A stretch of DNA of 64,000 nucleotides from an uncultured Eubacteriales bacterium (GTDB taxonomy: Bacteria; Bacillota; Clostridia; Lachnospirales; Lachnospiraceae): contig ONPU01000005.1 of the NCBI GenBank assembly GCA_900319795.1, positions 41,438 to 105,437 on the forward strand, given 5' to 3'. Made by a program: the position numbers and the translations under genes. This document shows, piece by piece, positions 8,272 to 16,909 of this stretch. How positions within the stretch are numbered: position 1 is the stretch's first letter; the number at the start of each line of letters is the position of its first letter. The notes beneath the pieces were generated by a model that was not told the DNA's origin, made no database searches, and saw only the letters and a program-made list of their open reading frames with translations.

Positions 8272-9657
8272 TCATAACGCGTCGGGACCTTCCTTCATTC
8301 TGTTTTCCAGGATCCATCTCTGGACTTTTCCCGTCGCTGTACGCGGAAGAGGCCTCTTTGTGAAATAGATGCCTCTTAACTGCTGCCCCCTGGGATAATC
8401 GGCCATAACTTTTTTCAGGGCTTCGAGAATTGCCGGCCGTTCTTCCGACTGTCCCCTTATGATCAATACGGGCACCTGTGAATACTCGATCACCGCGTAT
8501 TCCCGGTCCGGCAGAACCGTCTGAAGCTTCATTTCATATTCGGGCAGGAAGATCTTGGTCCCGTCCGCCAGAAGCAGGATTTCCTTTTTCCGTCCTGTAA
8601 TATAAAGCTTTCCTTCTTCGTCCAGGCGGCCGAGATCTCCTGTAATGAGAATATCCCCGATGAGGGCGGCGGCGGTATCTTCGGGCCTTTTATAGTAGCC
8701 GGTCATCATAAGGTCTCCGGCTTCTATCAGGATCTCCCCGTCGTCGGAAAGGGAAATCGTCACATCCGGACAGGTTCTCATGGCATTCGGATCGCCTTCC
8801 GTACTTAAAGCAACCCCGGAACTGGTTTCGGTGAGTCCGTAACCGTAAGCGATTCTGATCCCCATCGCGGAAACCGAATCGAACAATTCCCTGGGGCAGC
8901 TGCCGGCTCCGATGAGGATCAGCCTCAGCTCTTCGTTCAGAACATTGAATTTCATGAGAAATGAAAGAAGGAGAGGAACGGCTGAAATCACTGTCGGACG
9001 GAAATAGGAAAGATCCTCCAGCGAGTGACGCGGTCCTCTGCCAAGCGCGACGCGTGCGCCGCACTGAAGTCCCCAGAGCATTCCGCAGACGAAACCGAAT
9101 ACATGATTCATCGGAAGCAGGTTGAGAAGGGTATCCGATTCGTCAAGAGGCAGAAGCGTGCTGCCATTCCACGCACTGGCCATGAGGCTTTGATCCGTGA
9201 GGATCACGGCTTTGACCTGTGATGTGGTTCCTGAGGTGAAGAAGAGGATCTGGTGAGGTTTAGCCTCGGAAATACCGGGGCTTGCATCTGTCCGGAGGAA
9301 GGGACGGAGTTCTTCGGCAAGTTCTGCATCTCCGAGCAGCATTTCCGCGTCGGTTTCCTCAAGCTGAAGTTCAAGGAGGGAGGCGGGAGCATGTTCGTCC
9401 AAAAGAACAGTCTGCATGCCTGAAAGCACAGAGGCGAAAATTGCCACTACAGACGGATAGGATCCGTCGCAGATGAACGCCGCGCACTTTTTTCCCATCA
9501 GTTTAAAATCTGCTGCCCTGTGCAGGACGTCTGAATAGAAATGGCTGACAGTGGAAGAGTGGATGCTTCCGTCTTTTTCGTACACAAAAAGAACCGCATC
9601 GGGACGAGTTTTGTTGGATTCTTCGAGAAAGTGTTCAAAACCGGTATATTTGATCAT
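8272..9657 (-). CDS. AMP-dependent acyl-CoA synthetase-like ligase
   Basis: ANL-superfamily enzyme that adenylates a carboxylic acid. It has the P-loop FFTSGTTSQVK (near residue 148), the A5-type motif YGYGLTETSSG, the hinge motif GDLGRLDEEGKLYITGRKKE and a C-terminal LPRTATGKVQR with the catalytic Lys. At 461 residues it is shorter than typical long-chain ligases (500-560), mostly in the N-terminal part. The acyl substrate cannot be read from the sequence. ATG at 9657 follows GAAAGGG. It is divergent from hisH. Confidence 0.88.
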   Translation of the reverse strand: MIKYTGFEHFLEESNKTRPDAVLFVYEKDGSIHSSTVSHFYSDVLHRAADFKLMGKKCAAFICDGSYPSVVAIFASVLSGMQTVLLDEHAPASLLELQLEETDAEMLLGDAELAEELRPFLRTDASPGISEAKPHQILFFTSGTTSQVKAVILTDQSLMASAWNGSTLLPLDESDTLLNLLPMNHVFGFVCGMLWGLQCGARVALGRGPRHSLEDLSYFRPTVISAVPLLLSFLMKFNVLNEELRLILIGAGSCPRELFDSVSAMGIRIAYGYGLTETSSGVALSTEGDPNAMRTCPDVTISLSDDGEILIEAGDLMMTGYYKRPEDTAAALIGDILITGDLGRLDEEGKLYITGRKKEILLLADGTKIFLPEYEMKLQTVLPDREYAVIEYSQVPVLIIRGQSEERPAILEALKKVMADYPRGQQLRGIYFTKRPLPRTATGKVQRWILENRMKEGPDAL

Positions 9658-9684
9658 CGTGACCCTTTCGGTGAAAGTATATTA

Positions 9685-9723
9685 TTTACATCTGGAAAAG
9701 AAGCGTCAGATGTGAGATGTAAA
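9685..9723. promoter_or_regulatory. Inverted repeat in the ligase leader
   Basis: TTTACATCT (9685-9693) pairs with AGATGTAAA (9715-9723). An inner ACATCTG / CAGATGT pairing (9688-9694 with 9707-9713) overlaps it, giving two alternative stems just upstream of the acyl-CoA-synthetase-like gene. Possible operator or leader hairpin. Confidence 0.4.
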
Positions 9724-9788
9724 GTGTAATCACTAACTGAATCATATCATTTTTCACAACGATTGTCCAAGAATGAGGCGACATATTA

Positions 9789-9814
9789 TACAAATTTAGC
9801 AATTATTATTTGTA
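9789..9814. promoter_or_regulatory. Inverted repeat in the ligase/hisH divergent region
   Basis: TACAAAT (9789-9795) and ATTTGTA (9808-9814), AT-rich, in the middle of the 223-bp divergent region. Candidate operator; no consensus recognised. Confidence 0.35.
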
Positions 9815-9845
9815 TGTGACCGAATAATGACCGGGAAATCATGGC

Positions 9846-9874
9846 TTGTAAGGCTTTTTTGTCCATGCTAGAAT
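9846..9874 (+). promoter_or_regulatory. Predicted sigma-A promoter of hisH, leaderless geometry
   Basis: TTGTAA (9846-9851), exactly 17 bp, TAGAAT (9869-9874). The hisH ATG is at 9881, about where transcription should begin, and no Shine-Dalgarno sequence precedes it. Confidence 0.65.
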
Positions 9875-9880
9875 AAAACC

Positions 9881-10486
9881 ATGATTGCGATAATTGACTA
9901 TGATGCGGGTAATATTAAAAGTGTAGAAAAAGCATTTCAGTTTCTCGGGAAGGAAGCTGTCATTACGCGTGATCCGAAAACCATACTGAAAGCGGATCGT
10001 GTTGTGCTGCCGGGAGTGGGAAACTTCGGAGATGCCATGGGCAATCTCGAAAAATACGGTCTTGTGCCGGTGATCGGGGAAGTCGTGGAGCAGAAGATTC
10101 CGTTCCTTGGAATCTGTGTGGGCATGCAGCTTCTGTTTGAGGGCAGTGAGGAGAGCCCCGGAGTAAAGGGTCTGGGACTTTTAAGAGGCAGCTGCCGTCG
10201 CTTTGAGGACAAACCGGGAATGAAGGTGCCTCAGATCGGATGGAATTCCATTTTTCCGATGAACGGCGGAGATCTGTTTAAGGAGATCCCGAGCGGCTCG
10301 TATGTCTATTTTGTTCATTCCTATCACGTGGTTGTGGAGAACCTGAACGCGGTGAAGGCTGTGAGTGAGTACAGCACCATATTTCATGCTTCCGTACAAA
10401 AGGGAAATATATATGCGACACAGTTCCATCCGGAAAAATCCGGAGATGTGGGACTGTCCATACTCAGGAATTTTCTGAAAATCTGA
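9881..10486 (+). CDS. hisH: Imidazole glycerol phosphate synthase, glutaminase subunit
   Basis: Class I glutamine amidotransferase that feeds ammonia to HisF in histidine biosynthesis. At 201 residues it has the usual length. The nucleophile elbow is GICVGMQLLFEG, and the partner His/Glu lie in QFHPEKSGD near the C-terminus. No ribosome-binding site precedes the ATG, and the predicted -10 box ends only 6 bases before it, so the mRNA may be leaderless. hisF follows 35 bp downstream. The other his genes are not in the window except a distant hisC-type gene. Confidence 0.96.
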   Translation: MIAIIDYDAGNIKSVEKAFQFLGKEAVITRDPKTILKADRVVLPGVGNFGDAMGNLEKYGLVPVIGEVVEQKIPFLGICVGMQLLFEGSEESPGVKGLGLLRGSCRRFEDKPGMKVPQIGWNSIFPMNGGDLFKEIPSGSYVYFVHSYHVVVENLNAVKAVSEYSTIFHASVQKGNIYATQFHPEKSGDVGLSILRNFLKI

Positions 10487-10521
10487 AGGAACAGACCTTT
10501 TAAGAATACGGGTAAACGAAT

Positions 10522-11283
10522 ATGCTTACTAAAAGAATTATTCCCTGTCTGGACGTGAAGGACGGACGGGTTGTCAAAGGTGTGAATTTTGTAAATCTCA
10601 TCGATGCCGGTGATCCTGTGGAAGTGGCAAAAGCATACAATTCCGAGGGAGCTGATGAGCTTGTATTCCTCGATATTACGGCTTCCAGCGACCAGAGGAA
10701 GACTGTGACAGAGCTTGTCAGACGTGTGGCGGAGCAGATCTTTATCCCATTTACCGTCGGAGGCGGAATACGCACGGTTGAGGATATGCGGGCTATACTG
10801 CGTGAAGGCGCTGATAAGGTATCCGTAAATACTGCCGCTGTAATCAATCCGGAAATCATCAGGGAAGGTGCAGCCAAGTTCGGAAATCAGTGTATAGTAA
10901 TAGCAATTGATGCGAAGTCCCGTGAAGACGGATCGGGCTGGAATGTCTATGTGAAAGGCGGCCGTGAGGATACGGGACTTGATGCTGTGGAATGGGCGAA
11001 AAAGGCAGTCTCGCTGGGAGCGGGAGAAATCCTTCTTACGTCCATGGACGGAGACGGAACGAAAGCCGGCTATGACCTTAAACTGACCAGAGCCATCTCC
11101 GATGCTGTCAATGTACCGGTCATCGCTTCGGGAGGTGCCGGCAGCTGCCGGGATTTTTATGACGCTCTGACTTGCGGAGGAGCGGATGCGGCTTTGGCTG
11201 CTTCTCTTTTTCACTATAAGGAACTGACCATATCCGAAGTGAAGGCCTATCTGGAAGAGCACGGCGTCGAGGTCCGCTATTAG
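10522..11283 (+). CDS. hisF: Imidazole glycerol phosphate synthase, cyclase subunit
   Basis: (beta/alpha)8 barrel that joins the HisH-derived ammonia to PRFAR, giving IGP and AICAR. The 253-residue sequence shows [15 protein letters not shown] with the catalytic Asp11, the second catalytic Asp in VIAIDAKS, both phosphate-binding halves (VGGGIR and ASGGAGS) and [15 protein letters not shown]. Co-directional with hisH. Confidence 0.97.
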   Translation: MLTKRIIPCLDVKDGRVVKGVNFVNLIDAGDPVEVAKAYNSEGADELVFLDITASSDQRKTVTELVRRVAEQIFIPFTVGGGIRTVEDMRAILREGADKVSVNTAAVINPEIIREGAAKFGNQCIVIAIDAKSREDGSGWNVYVKGGREDTGLDAVEWAKKAVSLGAGEILLTSMDGDGTKAGYDLKLTRAISDAVNVPVIASGGAGSCRDFYDALTCGGADAALAASLFHYKELTISEVKAYLEEHGVEVRY

Positions 11284-11296
11284 AGGGGAATCTGTT

Positions 11297-13141
11297 TTGA
11301 GCTGTAAACACCGAACCATCAATATTCTGCTTTGCGGTTTATTGATGGTGTGTTTTTTTATACTGATTTCTTTTGAACAGCCTGTCAGTGCGGCTGTGTC
11401 TTTAAAGCGGGTTTCATTTCCCAAGACGAAATCTGTATATTCAGGAACTTCCGCGACATTTAAAGTAAAGGCATCCGGCGTAAAATCTTCCAAAATCTGT
11501 TGGAAAAGCAGTAATTCCAAAGTTGTCAAACTGACGAGGAAGAAGGGGAAGAGCTGCCGTGTGAAATTCCTGAAGGGCGGGAATGCGACTGTCAGCTGCT
11601 ATATAAAAGGCAGGAAGAAAAAAACGCTGATTCGATGCCGGGTCAAAGTCACTGTCTGCAAAACAAAGCTGAAAAGTGCCGGTTTTGACAAAAAGACCGT
11701 TCATCTTTATATCGGGGATATCTATCGGAATAAATTAGCTCTGAATCCGAAAAATGCCGTTGTAAAGGATCAGGTTCGTTTTTCCTCTTCGAAGAAATCC
11801 GTAGCCTCGGTCGGCGTGGATGGAACGGTATATGCAAAAAATGCCGGCACAGCCGTCATTCGGGCAAAGGCAATCGATGGTTCCGGCATTTCGAAGAAAT
11901 ACAAGGTTGTTGTTCACAGGATTTCATTTCCGTCCGAGTCGAAGACGATCTATCTCAATGAGCAGTATAAATGTACTCTCAACGGAAAAACGGGAGCTGC
12001 TTCGGCTTCCGGAATCCGCTGGTCTTCTTCAAATGAGTCTGTTGCAGCAGTCAGTTCAGGCGGTAAAGTAACTGGTAAAAAACTTGGGAAGGCTATAATT
12101 ACTGCGAGAGTAGACAATGCCAAAGGCCAGAGTGCTTCCTTTACGGTGAATGTTCACTACCGGATCAAAAAGGACAGCACGCATTTCATAGCGCACAGAG
12201 GACTTAGCGCAAATGCGCCCGAAAATACCATACGCGCATTTGAACTGGCCGGCAAAGCCGGATTCTGGGGTGCGGAAACAGACATAAGGAGGACTAAGGA
12301 CGGGCACTTTGTCCTTTTGCATGATGCTACATTTCAGCGGGTATGCGGGAATCCGGGAAGACCCGAAGAGATGACTCTTGAGGAGATTAAAAAACTCCGG
12401 ATCATCTCCGGCAATAATCTTGATAAATATGCCAACGATCCGAAGGCCACAAGGATCGCAACTTTAGAAGAGTACCTTGGCGTCTGCAAAAAATACGGCA
12501 TGGTACCTGTGATTGAGATCAAAAAGAAATATGATCACAAGATGGCGGAGAGGCAGATTCCGGTGACACCGACTCCTGAAATCACTCCAACACCTGAGAT
12601 TACCCCAACACCTGAGATCACTCCAACACCTGAGATCATTCCTTCGCCTGAGATTACTCCTTCTCCCGAAATTACTCCGACTCCGGAAGATTCCGGAGAT
12701 CCTGAACCTGAACCCGATCCGCAGCCGGAACCTAATCCTCCGGGACCATCCTATATCACGGAACTGTATGATCCGGAAGCGGAGGAGATGCAGGATCTTT
12801 ATCGTATTACGGCGTCTAAAATGGGTGAAAATGAATGTGTCTTTATAGATTTTGACTATAAAACCCTGATCAAACTGAAAAATGAGATCCCGAAAAAGGA
12901 GTGGCCGAGATATACGTTCCAGTATCTTTCGACACAGTTCAGCAGTTCTCAATGGGCTGTATGTTCCGCAAACGGATTTGACTTAAGTCTCAATTACCGG
13001 AAGCATTCACCGGAGCTTGCTGCGGCACTCAGAAAACAGGGAGCCGCTGTAGGCTTTTGGACTGTCAACAAAAAACTATCCGTTGAACAGATACTGTTCA
13101 ACGGAATAGATTACATCACTACGGATATGAAATACTGGTAA
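11297..13141 (+). CDS. Exported Ig-like/glycerophosphodiesterase protein with an interrupted barrel
   Basis: A 614-residue secreted protein. The TTG start has GAGGGG six bases upstream. A signal peptide (about 1-32) is followed by three Big_2-like Ig domains (about 33-120, 121-205, 206-290). A GDPD barrel follows, with HRG (His300-Arg301), Glu327/Asp329 (ETD) and LLHD; this family hydrolyses glycerophosphodiesters. After VIEIKKKYD the barrel is interrupted at about residues 420-480 by a Thr/Pro/Glu-rich tract of seven 6-residue units plus a PEPEPDPQPEPNP tail. It resumes with ENECVFIDFDYK and ends GFWTVNK...GIDYITTDMKYW. No sorting signal or wall anchor seen. It follows hisF by 13 bp but is functionally unrelated. 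Confidence 0.88.
   Translation: MSCKHRTINILLCGLLMVCFFILISFEQPVSAAVSLKRVSFPKTKSVYSGTSATFKVKASGVKSSKICWKSSNSKVVKLTRKKGKSCRVKFLKGGNATVSCYIKGRKKKTLIRCRVKVTVCKTKLKSAGFDKKTVHLYIGDIYRNKLALNPKNAVVKDQVRFSSSKKSVASVGVDGTVYAKNAGTAVIRAKAIDGSGISKKYKVVVHRISFPSESKTIYLNEQYKCTLNGKTGAASASGIRWSSSNESVAAVSSGGKVTGKKLGKAIITARVDNAKGQSASFTVNVHYRIKKDSTHFIAHRGLSANAPENTIRAFELAGKAGFWGAETDIRRTKDGHFVLLHDATFQRVCGNPGRPEEMTLEEIKKLRIISGNNLDKYANDPKATRIATLEEYLGVCKKYGMVPVIEIKKKYDHKMAERQIPVTPTPEITPTPEITPTPEITPTPEIIPSPEITPSPEITPTPEDSGDPEPEPDPQPEPNPPGPSYITELYDPEAEEMQDLYRITASKMGENECVFIDFDYKTLIKLKNEIPKKEWPRYTFQYLSTQFSSSQWAVCSANGFDLSLNYRKHSPELAAALRKQGAAVGFWTVNKKLSVEQILFNGIDYITTDMKYW
12566..12691 (+). repeat. 18-bp coding repeat (TPTPEI units) inside the GDPD domain
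   Basis: Seven in-frame 18-bp units: four TPTPEI, then IPSPEI, TPSPEI and TPTPED. The first four are nearly identical in DNA, so the tract could expand or contract by slippage without shifting the frame. Confidence 0.9.
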
Positions 13142-13145
13142 AGGA

Positions 13146-14351
13146 TCAGATGGATTCGTAGTAGATCTGCGCGAGGCCGCCATGAGAGGTCTCGCGATAT
13201 TTTTCGTTCATATCCTTTCCGGTCTGATACATGGTCTCTACCACTTCGTCAAAGGAGATCTTCCTTGTCGTAAAGAGGAAGCGGGAGAGATTGACGGAAC
13301 TGATCGCGCGCATTGCCGCTACAGCATTCCGTTCGATGCAGGGGATCTGAACGAGGCCGTTGACCGGGTCGCAGGTAAGGCCCAGATTGTGCTCCATGGC
13401 GATTTCGGCGGCGTATTCAATCTGGTCCGTATTCATTCCGTATAAAGAGGCCAGGGCCGCAGCCGTCATGGAACATGCGCTTCCGATTTCAGCCTGACAG
13501 CCGCATTCCGCGCCGGAGATGCTGGCATTCGTCCGGATCACGTTGCCAATCAGGGCAGCTACAGCAAGCGCGTCCAGAATTTCCTCTTCGGGAAAACCCC
13601 GGTCATAGCGCATATAATAGAGAACGGACGGAAGGACACCGCAGCTGCCGCAGGTCGGGGCCGTGACCACGATGTGCTCATCGGCGTTTTCTTCGCTGAC
13701 CGCATACGCATATGCCGCGATGACCCGGTTCATCGTGACGTCGGCGCTCTCGTTGTAACATCTCTTTTCGTAGAGCATTTTCGCTTTTCTCGCCACACCG
13801 AGTCCGCCGGGCAGAATTCCTTCGGCACTGAGGCCCCGCCGGATGGAGTCTTCCATGGCATCCCAGACCCCTTTCAGTTTATTTCTCAAAAGAGGATCTT
13901 CTCTGCGATAGATAAACTGGGAAAGACTGATGCCTCTTTCCCGGCAGATATGCGCGATCTCGGAAAAATTCCGCTGGGGATAGACCTCATGGTCTTCGTG
14001 GGACGCTTCGTTTTCTATACGGATCGAACCTCCGCCGATACTGAAAATGCGGCAGCTGCCTTGAGGACTGTCATCCTTAAAGGCTTCGAAGAGCATTGTA
14101 TTGGGATGCGGAAGCTGATCTTCATCGATTTCTCTGTTGAATACAATTTCAGCCTCGGGAAGAGCGGAACGAATGGCTTTGCCGGTTCCGTGTCCTTCAC
14201 CGGTGTACGCGAGCGAGCCATACAAAGTGACGCGATAGCGATCAGCGTCGGGAAAGCGCGCTCCGAACAGTTTTGCCGCGCGATAAGGGCCTACGGTGTG
14301 GGAACTGGATGGTCCGTTACCGATTTTATAAACGGATATAATACTTTTCAT
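13146..14351 (-). CDS. sdaA: L-serine ammonia-lyase, iron-sulfur dependent, single chain
   Basis: Deaminates L-serine to pyruvate and ammonia. Both parts are fused: an N-terminal beta-like domain (GNGPSSSHTVGPYRA, YGSLAYTGEGHGT) and a C-terminal catalytic domain with APTCGSCG, SGAECGCQAEIGSACS (Fe-S ligands) and DPVNGLVQIPC. About 401 residues, a little shorter than E. coli SdaA (454). The ATG at 14351 is chosen because GGAGAG lies 5 bases upstream and the protein then begins MKSIISVYKIG, as in the family; an ATG four codons earlier is possible. It ends 4 bp after the convergent GDPD gene. Confidence 0.94.
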   Translation of the reverse strand: MKSIISVYKIGNGPSSSHTVGPYRAAKLFGARFPDADRYRVTLYGSLAYTGEGHGTGKAIRSALPEAEIVFNREIDEDQLPHPNTMLFEAFKDDSPQGSCRIFSIGGGSIRIENEASHEDHEVYPQRNFSEIAHICRERGISLSQFIYRREDPLLRNKLKGVWDAMEDSIRRGLSAEGILPGGLGVARKAKMLYEKRCYNESADVTMNRVIAAYAYAVSEENADEHIVVTAPTCGSCGVLPSVLYYMRYDRGFPEEEILDALAVAALIGNVIRTNASISGAECGCQAEIGSACSMTAAALASLYGMNTDQIEYAAEIAMEHNLGLTCDPVNGLVQIPCIERNAVAAMRAISSVNLSRFLFTTRKISFDEVVETMYQTGKDMNEKYRETSHGGLAQIYYESI

Positions 14352-14485
14352 ACCACTCTCCATTCTTCCGTCTTCAGACTTTGGCCGGGACGGCGTTCAT
14401 TACGGGTCTATAAGGATCCTATATTGTAAATATACCACGTTTTCATGGAAAAGCGAATGGTTGGGGCGGTCAGGGACGCAAAGCA

Positions 14486-14514
14486 TTGCAGGCATCTTTT
14501 GCGCGTGCTAAAAT
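14486..14514 (+). promoter_or_regulatory. Predicted sigma-A promoter of ung
   Basis: TTGCAG (14486-14491), 17-bp spacer, TAAAAT (14509-14514) with a TG-extended -10. It lies inside an in-frame upstream extension of ung and supports the downstream start. Confidence 0.65.
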
Positions 14515-14540
14515 GGCTAAATGGAATAGGAGAGAGCATT

Positions 14541-15209
14541 ATGGCTATAAATGGAGCATGGGAGGCGGCTCTGAAAAATGAGTTCAGAAAGCCCTATTAT
14601 GCGAAGCTGTACAAAACGGTTCTTGAAGAATATCGGACACGGACCATTTACCCGCCGTCCGGAGAAATCTTTACGGCTTTTGATCTGACCCCGCTGGAAA
14701 AGGTGAAGGCCGTGATACTCGGACAGGATCCGTACCACGAAGCGGGCCAGGCCATGGGGCTGTCTTTCTCCGTGCACAAGGGAGTGGCGGTTCCGCCTTC
14801 TTTGGAAAATATTTACAAAGAACTGCACGACGATCTCGGGTGCCCGGTTCCGGCGCACGGCGATTTAAGCAAATGGGCACGCGAAGGAGTGCTTCTGTTA
14901 AATACGGTCCTGACCGTCCGCGCGCATCAGGCCAATTCGCACAGGATGATCGGCTGGGAAGAATTTACGGACGCGGTGATCCGGATCCTTGCTCTGGAAG
15001 ACCGTCCCATGGTCTTTATTCTGTGGGGCAGCGCGGCTCAAAGGAAAGCTTCCTTTATTACCAATCCGAAACATATGATTATTACATCACCTCACCCGTC
15101 GCCGCTTTCGGCCTACCGCGGTTTTTTCGGAAGCAGGCCGTTCTCAAGATGCAACGCGTATCTGGAACAGCAGGGAATTGAGGGGATTGACTGGAACATC
15201 GACAACTGA
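14541..15209 (+). CDS. ung: Uracil-DNA glycosylase, family 1
   Basis: Removes uracil from DNA. 222 residues, normal for the family. Motifs: GQDPYH with the catalytic Asp, LLLNTVLTVR, WGSAAQ, and HPSPLSAYRGFFGSRPFS with the DNA-intercalation loop. The ATG at 14541 has AGGAGAGA before it; a longer frame from 14445 would place the predicted promoter inside the gene. Confidence 0.96.
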   Translation: MAINGAWEAALKNEFRKPYYAKLYKTVLEEYRTRTIYPPSGEIFTAFDLTPLEKVKAVILGQDPYHEAGQAMGLSFSVHKGVAVPPSLENIYKELHDDLGCPVPAHGDLSKWAREGVLLLNTVLTVRAHQANSHRMIGWEEFTDAVIRILALEDRPMVFILWGSAAQRKASFITNPKHMIITSPHPSPLSAYRGFFGSRPFSRCNAYLEQQGIEGIDWNIDN

Positions 15210-15267
15210 CGGCGCCGGACGTCATAGACGTTAAGCGCAGAACAGCATAAGGAGTTGGAAAATCTAT

Positions 15268-16905
15268 ATGGCAGAGTCTAAACGAGGAGCAGTGGCCAGA
15301 CAGGCGGCGTTCCTGATGGTGGCACAGATGACGTCGAGTGTGATCGGACTTCTTTACAGAAGCCCGCTTCACGTTCTGATGGGGGATGTCGGAGACGGCT
15401 ATTACCAGTTCGCTTTCGAATGGTATACGATCATCCTGCTGATTGCCTCCTACAGTATTCCGAGCGGTGTCTCCAAAGTGATGGCCGAAAGACTGGCCGT
15501 CAAACGCTACAGGGACGCGTTCAAAGTGTTTAAAGCTGCTTTGATCTATGTTCTCATCGCGGGTTTTATCGGCGCGTCACTTGCCTTCTTCGGGGCTCCG
15601 TTTCTTCTGACCAAAGCGCCGGATGCCGTGACCGCGCTTCGCGTGCTCGCGCCGACGATCTTCTTAAGCGGCTTTCTGGGTGTTTTCAGAGGCTTCTTCC
15701 AGGCGCACAATACCATGAAACCGACAGCTGTTTCGCAGATCGCGGAGCAGTTTATGAATGCCGTCTTTTCCGTTTTGATGGCATATTTCCTTACTCGTCC
15801 GTTCGTCGGAAATGAAGGACTGATGGGAAAATTCGGTGCTGCCGGAGGTACGATCGGAACCGGTGTCGGCGTTCTGACGGGCCTTGCGGTCATGCTGTTT
15901 ACATGGAACATCAACCGCGGCCTGATTATTAAAAGGGTGAAAAATGATACGCATACAGAGGAGGAGAGTTATCGGGAAGTCTTTTCCGTCATTTTCAGAA
16001 TGTGCACCCCGATTATCCTCGCCACCTGCGTCTACAATATGACGTCGGTCGTGGACCAGGTCATCTTCACCAATATCATGTCCTCGAAGGGCGTTACCGC
16101 GGAAGGAATAAGCCGTCTTTACGGTCTCTTCGGCTACAGAGTGAAGCCGATCATCAATATTCCGATCGCACTTGCGTCCGCCACTTCCACGGCGCTGATT
16201 CCTGCTGTCGCCACTTCGATTGCCGCAGGGGAGCAGAAGGATGCCGTCATGAAGATTGACGAGTGCGTGAAGCTGACCATGTTCATCGCGATTCCGTCGG
16301 CTGTCGGCATCGCCGTATTGTCTTACCCGGTGATCTATGCCCTTTATCCCGGAGGAAACGTGGAGGGCGCGGCGATCCTTCTTTCGCTCGGAGCGGTTTC
16401 CGTGATCTTTTACAGCCTTTCGACAGTGACGAACGGCGTTCTGCAGGGACTCGGACGTCCTTCGCTTCCGGTGAAGCACGCCGCGATCGCGCTTGCTGTC
16501 AACGCGGCAGTGGCGGCCGTTTCCGTATTTATGGGACTGCACGTTTACGGAATCCTGCTCGCGACGGTTCTGTATTCTCTGACGGTGATGGTCCTGAACG
16601 CGATATCCGTTCGGAAATTCGCCGGCTACAGTCATTCCCTGAAGCAGTTCCTGCCCGCCGTGAAATCATCCCTTGTGATGGGTCTTGCGGTAGCTGTCAT
16701 TTACTGGGCGCCGAAGCTTCTTCTGCCGACCGTTTTCGGCAGATATATCACGAGCGCGATCCTGATGGTCATAGCCGTTTTTGCCGGCATCCTTGTATAT
16801 TTTATCGTCTATGGGAAAGTTTCGGATTTAACGGACGACGAGCTGAGGAGAATGCCGATGGGCACAAGACTTCTGACTCTTCTTCGGAAACTTCATATCA
16901 GGTAA
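15268..16905 (+). CDS. SpoVB/MurJ-type polysaccharide or lipid II flippase
   Basis: A 545-residue integral membrane protein of the MOP exporter superfamily with about 14 hydrophobic segments. The N-terminal region (AFLMVAQMTSSVIGLLYR) and FRGFFQAHNTMKPTAVSQIAEQ resemble the polysaccharide-synthesis/SpoVB group, which includes Firmicute lipid II flippases and the sporulation protein SpoVB. The cargo cannot be decided from sequence alone. It follows ung by 58 bp and precedes queH by 4 bp. Confidence 0.88.
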   Translation: MAESKRGAVARQAAFLMVAQMTSSVIGLLYRSPLHVLMGDVGDGYYQFAFEWYTIILLIASYSIPSGVSKVMAERLAVKRYRDAFKVFKAALIYVLIAGFIGASLAFFGAPFLLTKAPDAVTALRVLAPTIFLSGFLGVFRGFFQAHNTMKPTAVSQIAEQFMNAVFSVLMAYFLTRPFVGNEGLMGKFGAAGGTIGTGVGVLTGLAVMLFTWNINRGLIIKRVKNDTHTEEESYREVFSVIFRMCTPIILATCVYNMTSVVDQVIFTNIMSSKGVTAEGISRLYGLFGYRVKPIINIPIALASATSTALIPAVATSIAAGEQKDAVMKIDECVKLTMFIAIPSAVGIAVLSYPVIYALYPGGNVEGAAILLSLGAVSVIFYSLSTVTNGVLQGLGRPSLPVKHAAIALAVNAAVAAVSVFMGLHVYGILLATVLYSLTVMVLNAISVRKFAGYSHSLKQFLPAVKSSLVMGLAVAVIYWAPKLLLPTVFGRYITSAILMVIAVFAGILVYFIVYGKVSDLTDDELRRMPMGTRLLTLLRKLHIR

Positions 16906-16909
16906 GCGA

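Noticed and set aside
12566-12691. Regularly repeated units suggesting a CRISPR-like array
   Set aside because: The 18-bp units are contiguous, in frame and encode TPTPEI; no spacers.
14445-14540. An N-terminal extension of uracil-DNA glycosylase
   Set aside because: The predicted promoter and ribosome-binding site lie inside it and the family begins near the ATG at 14541.
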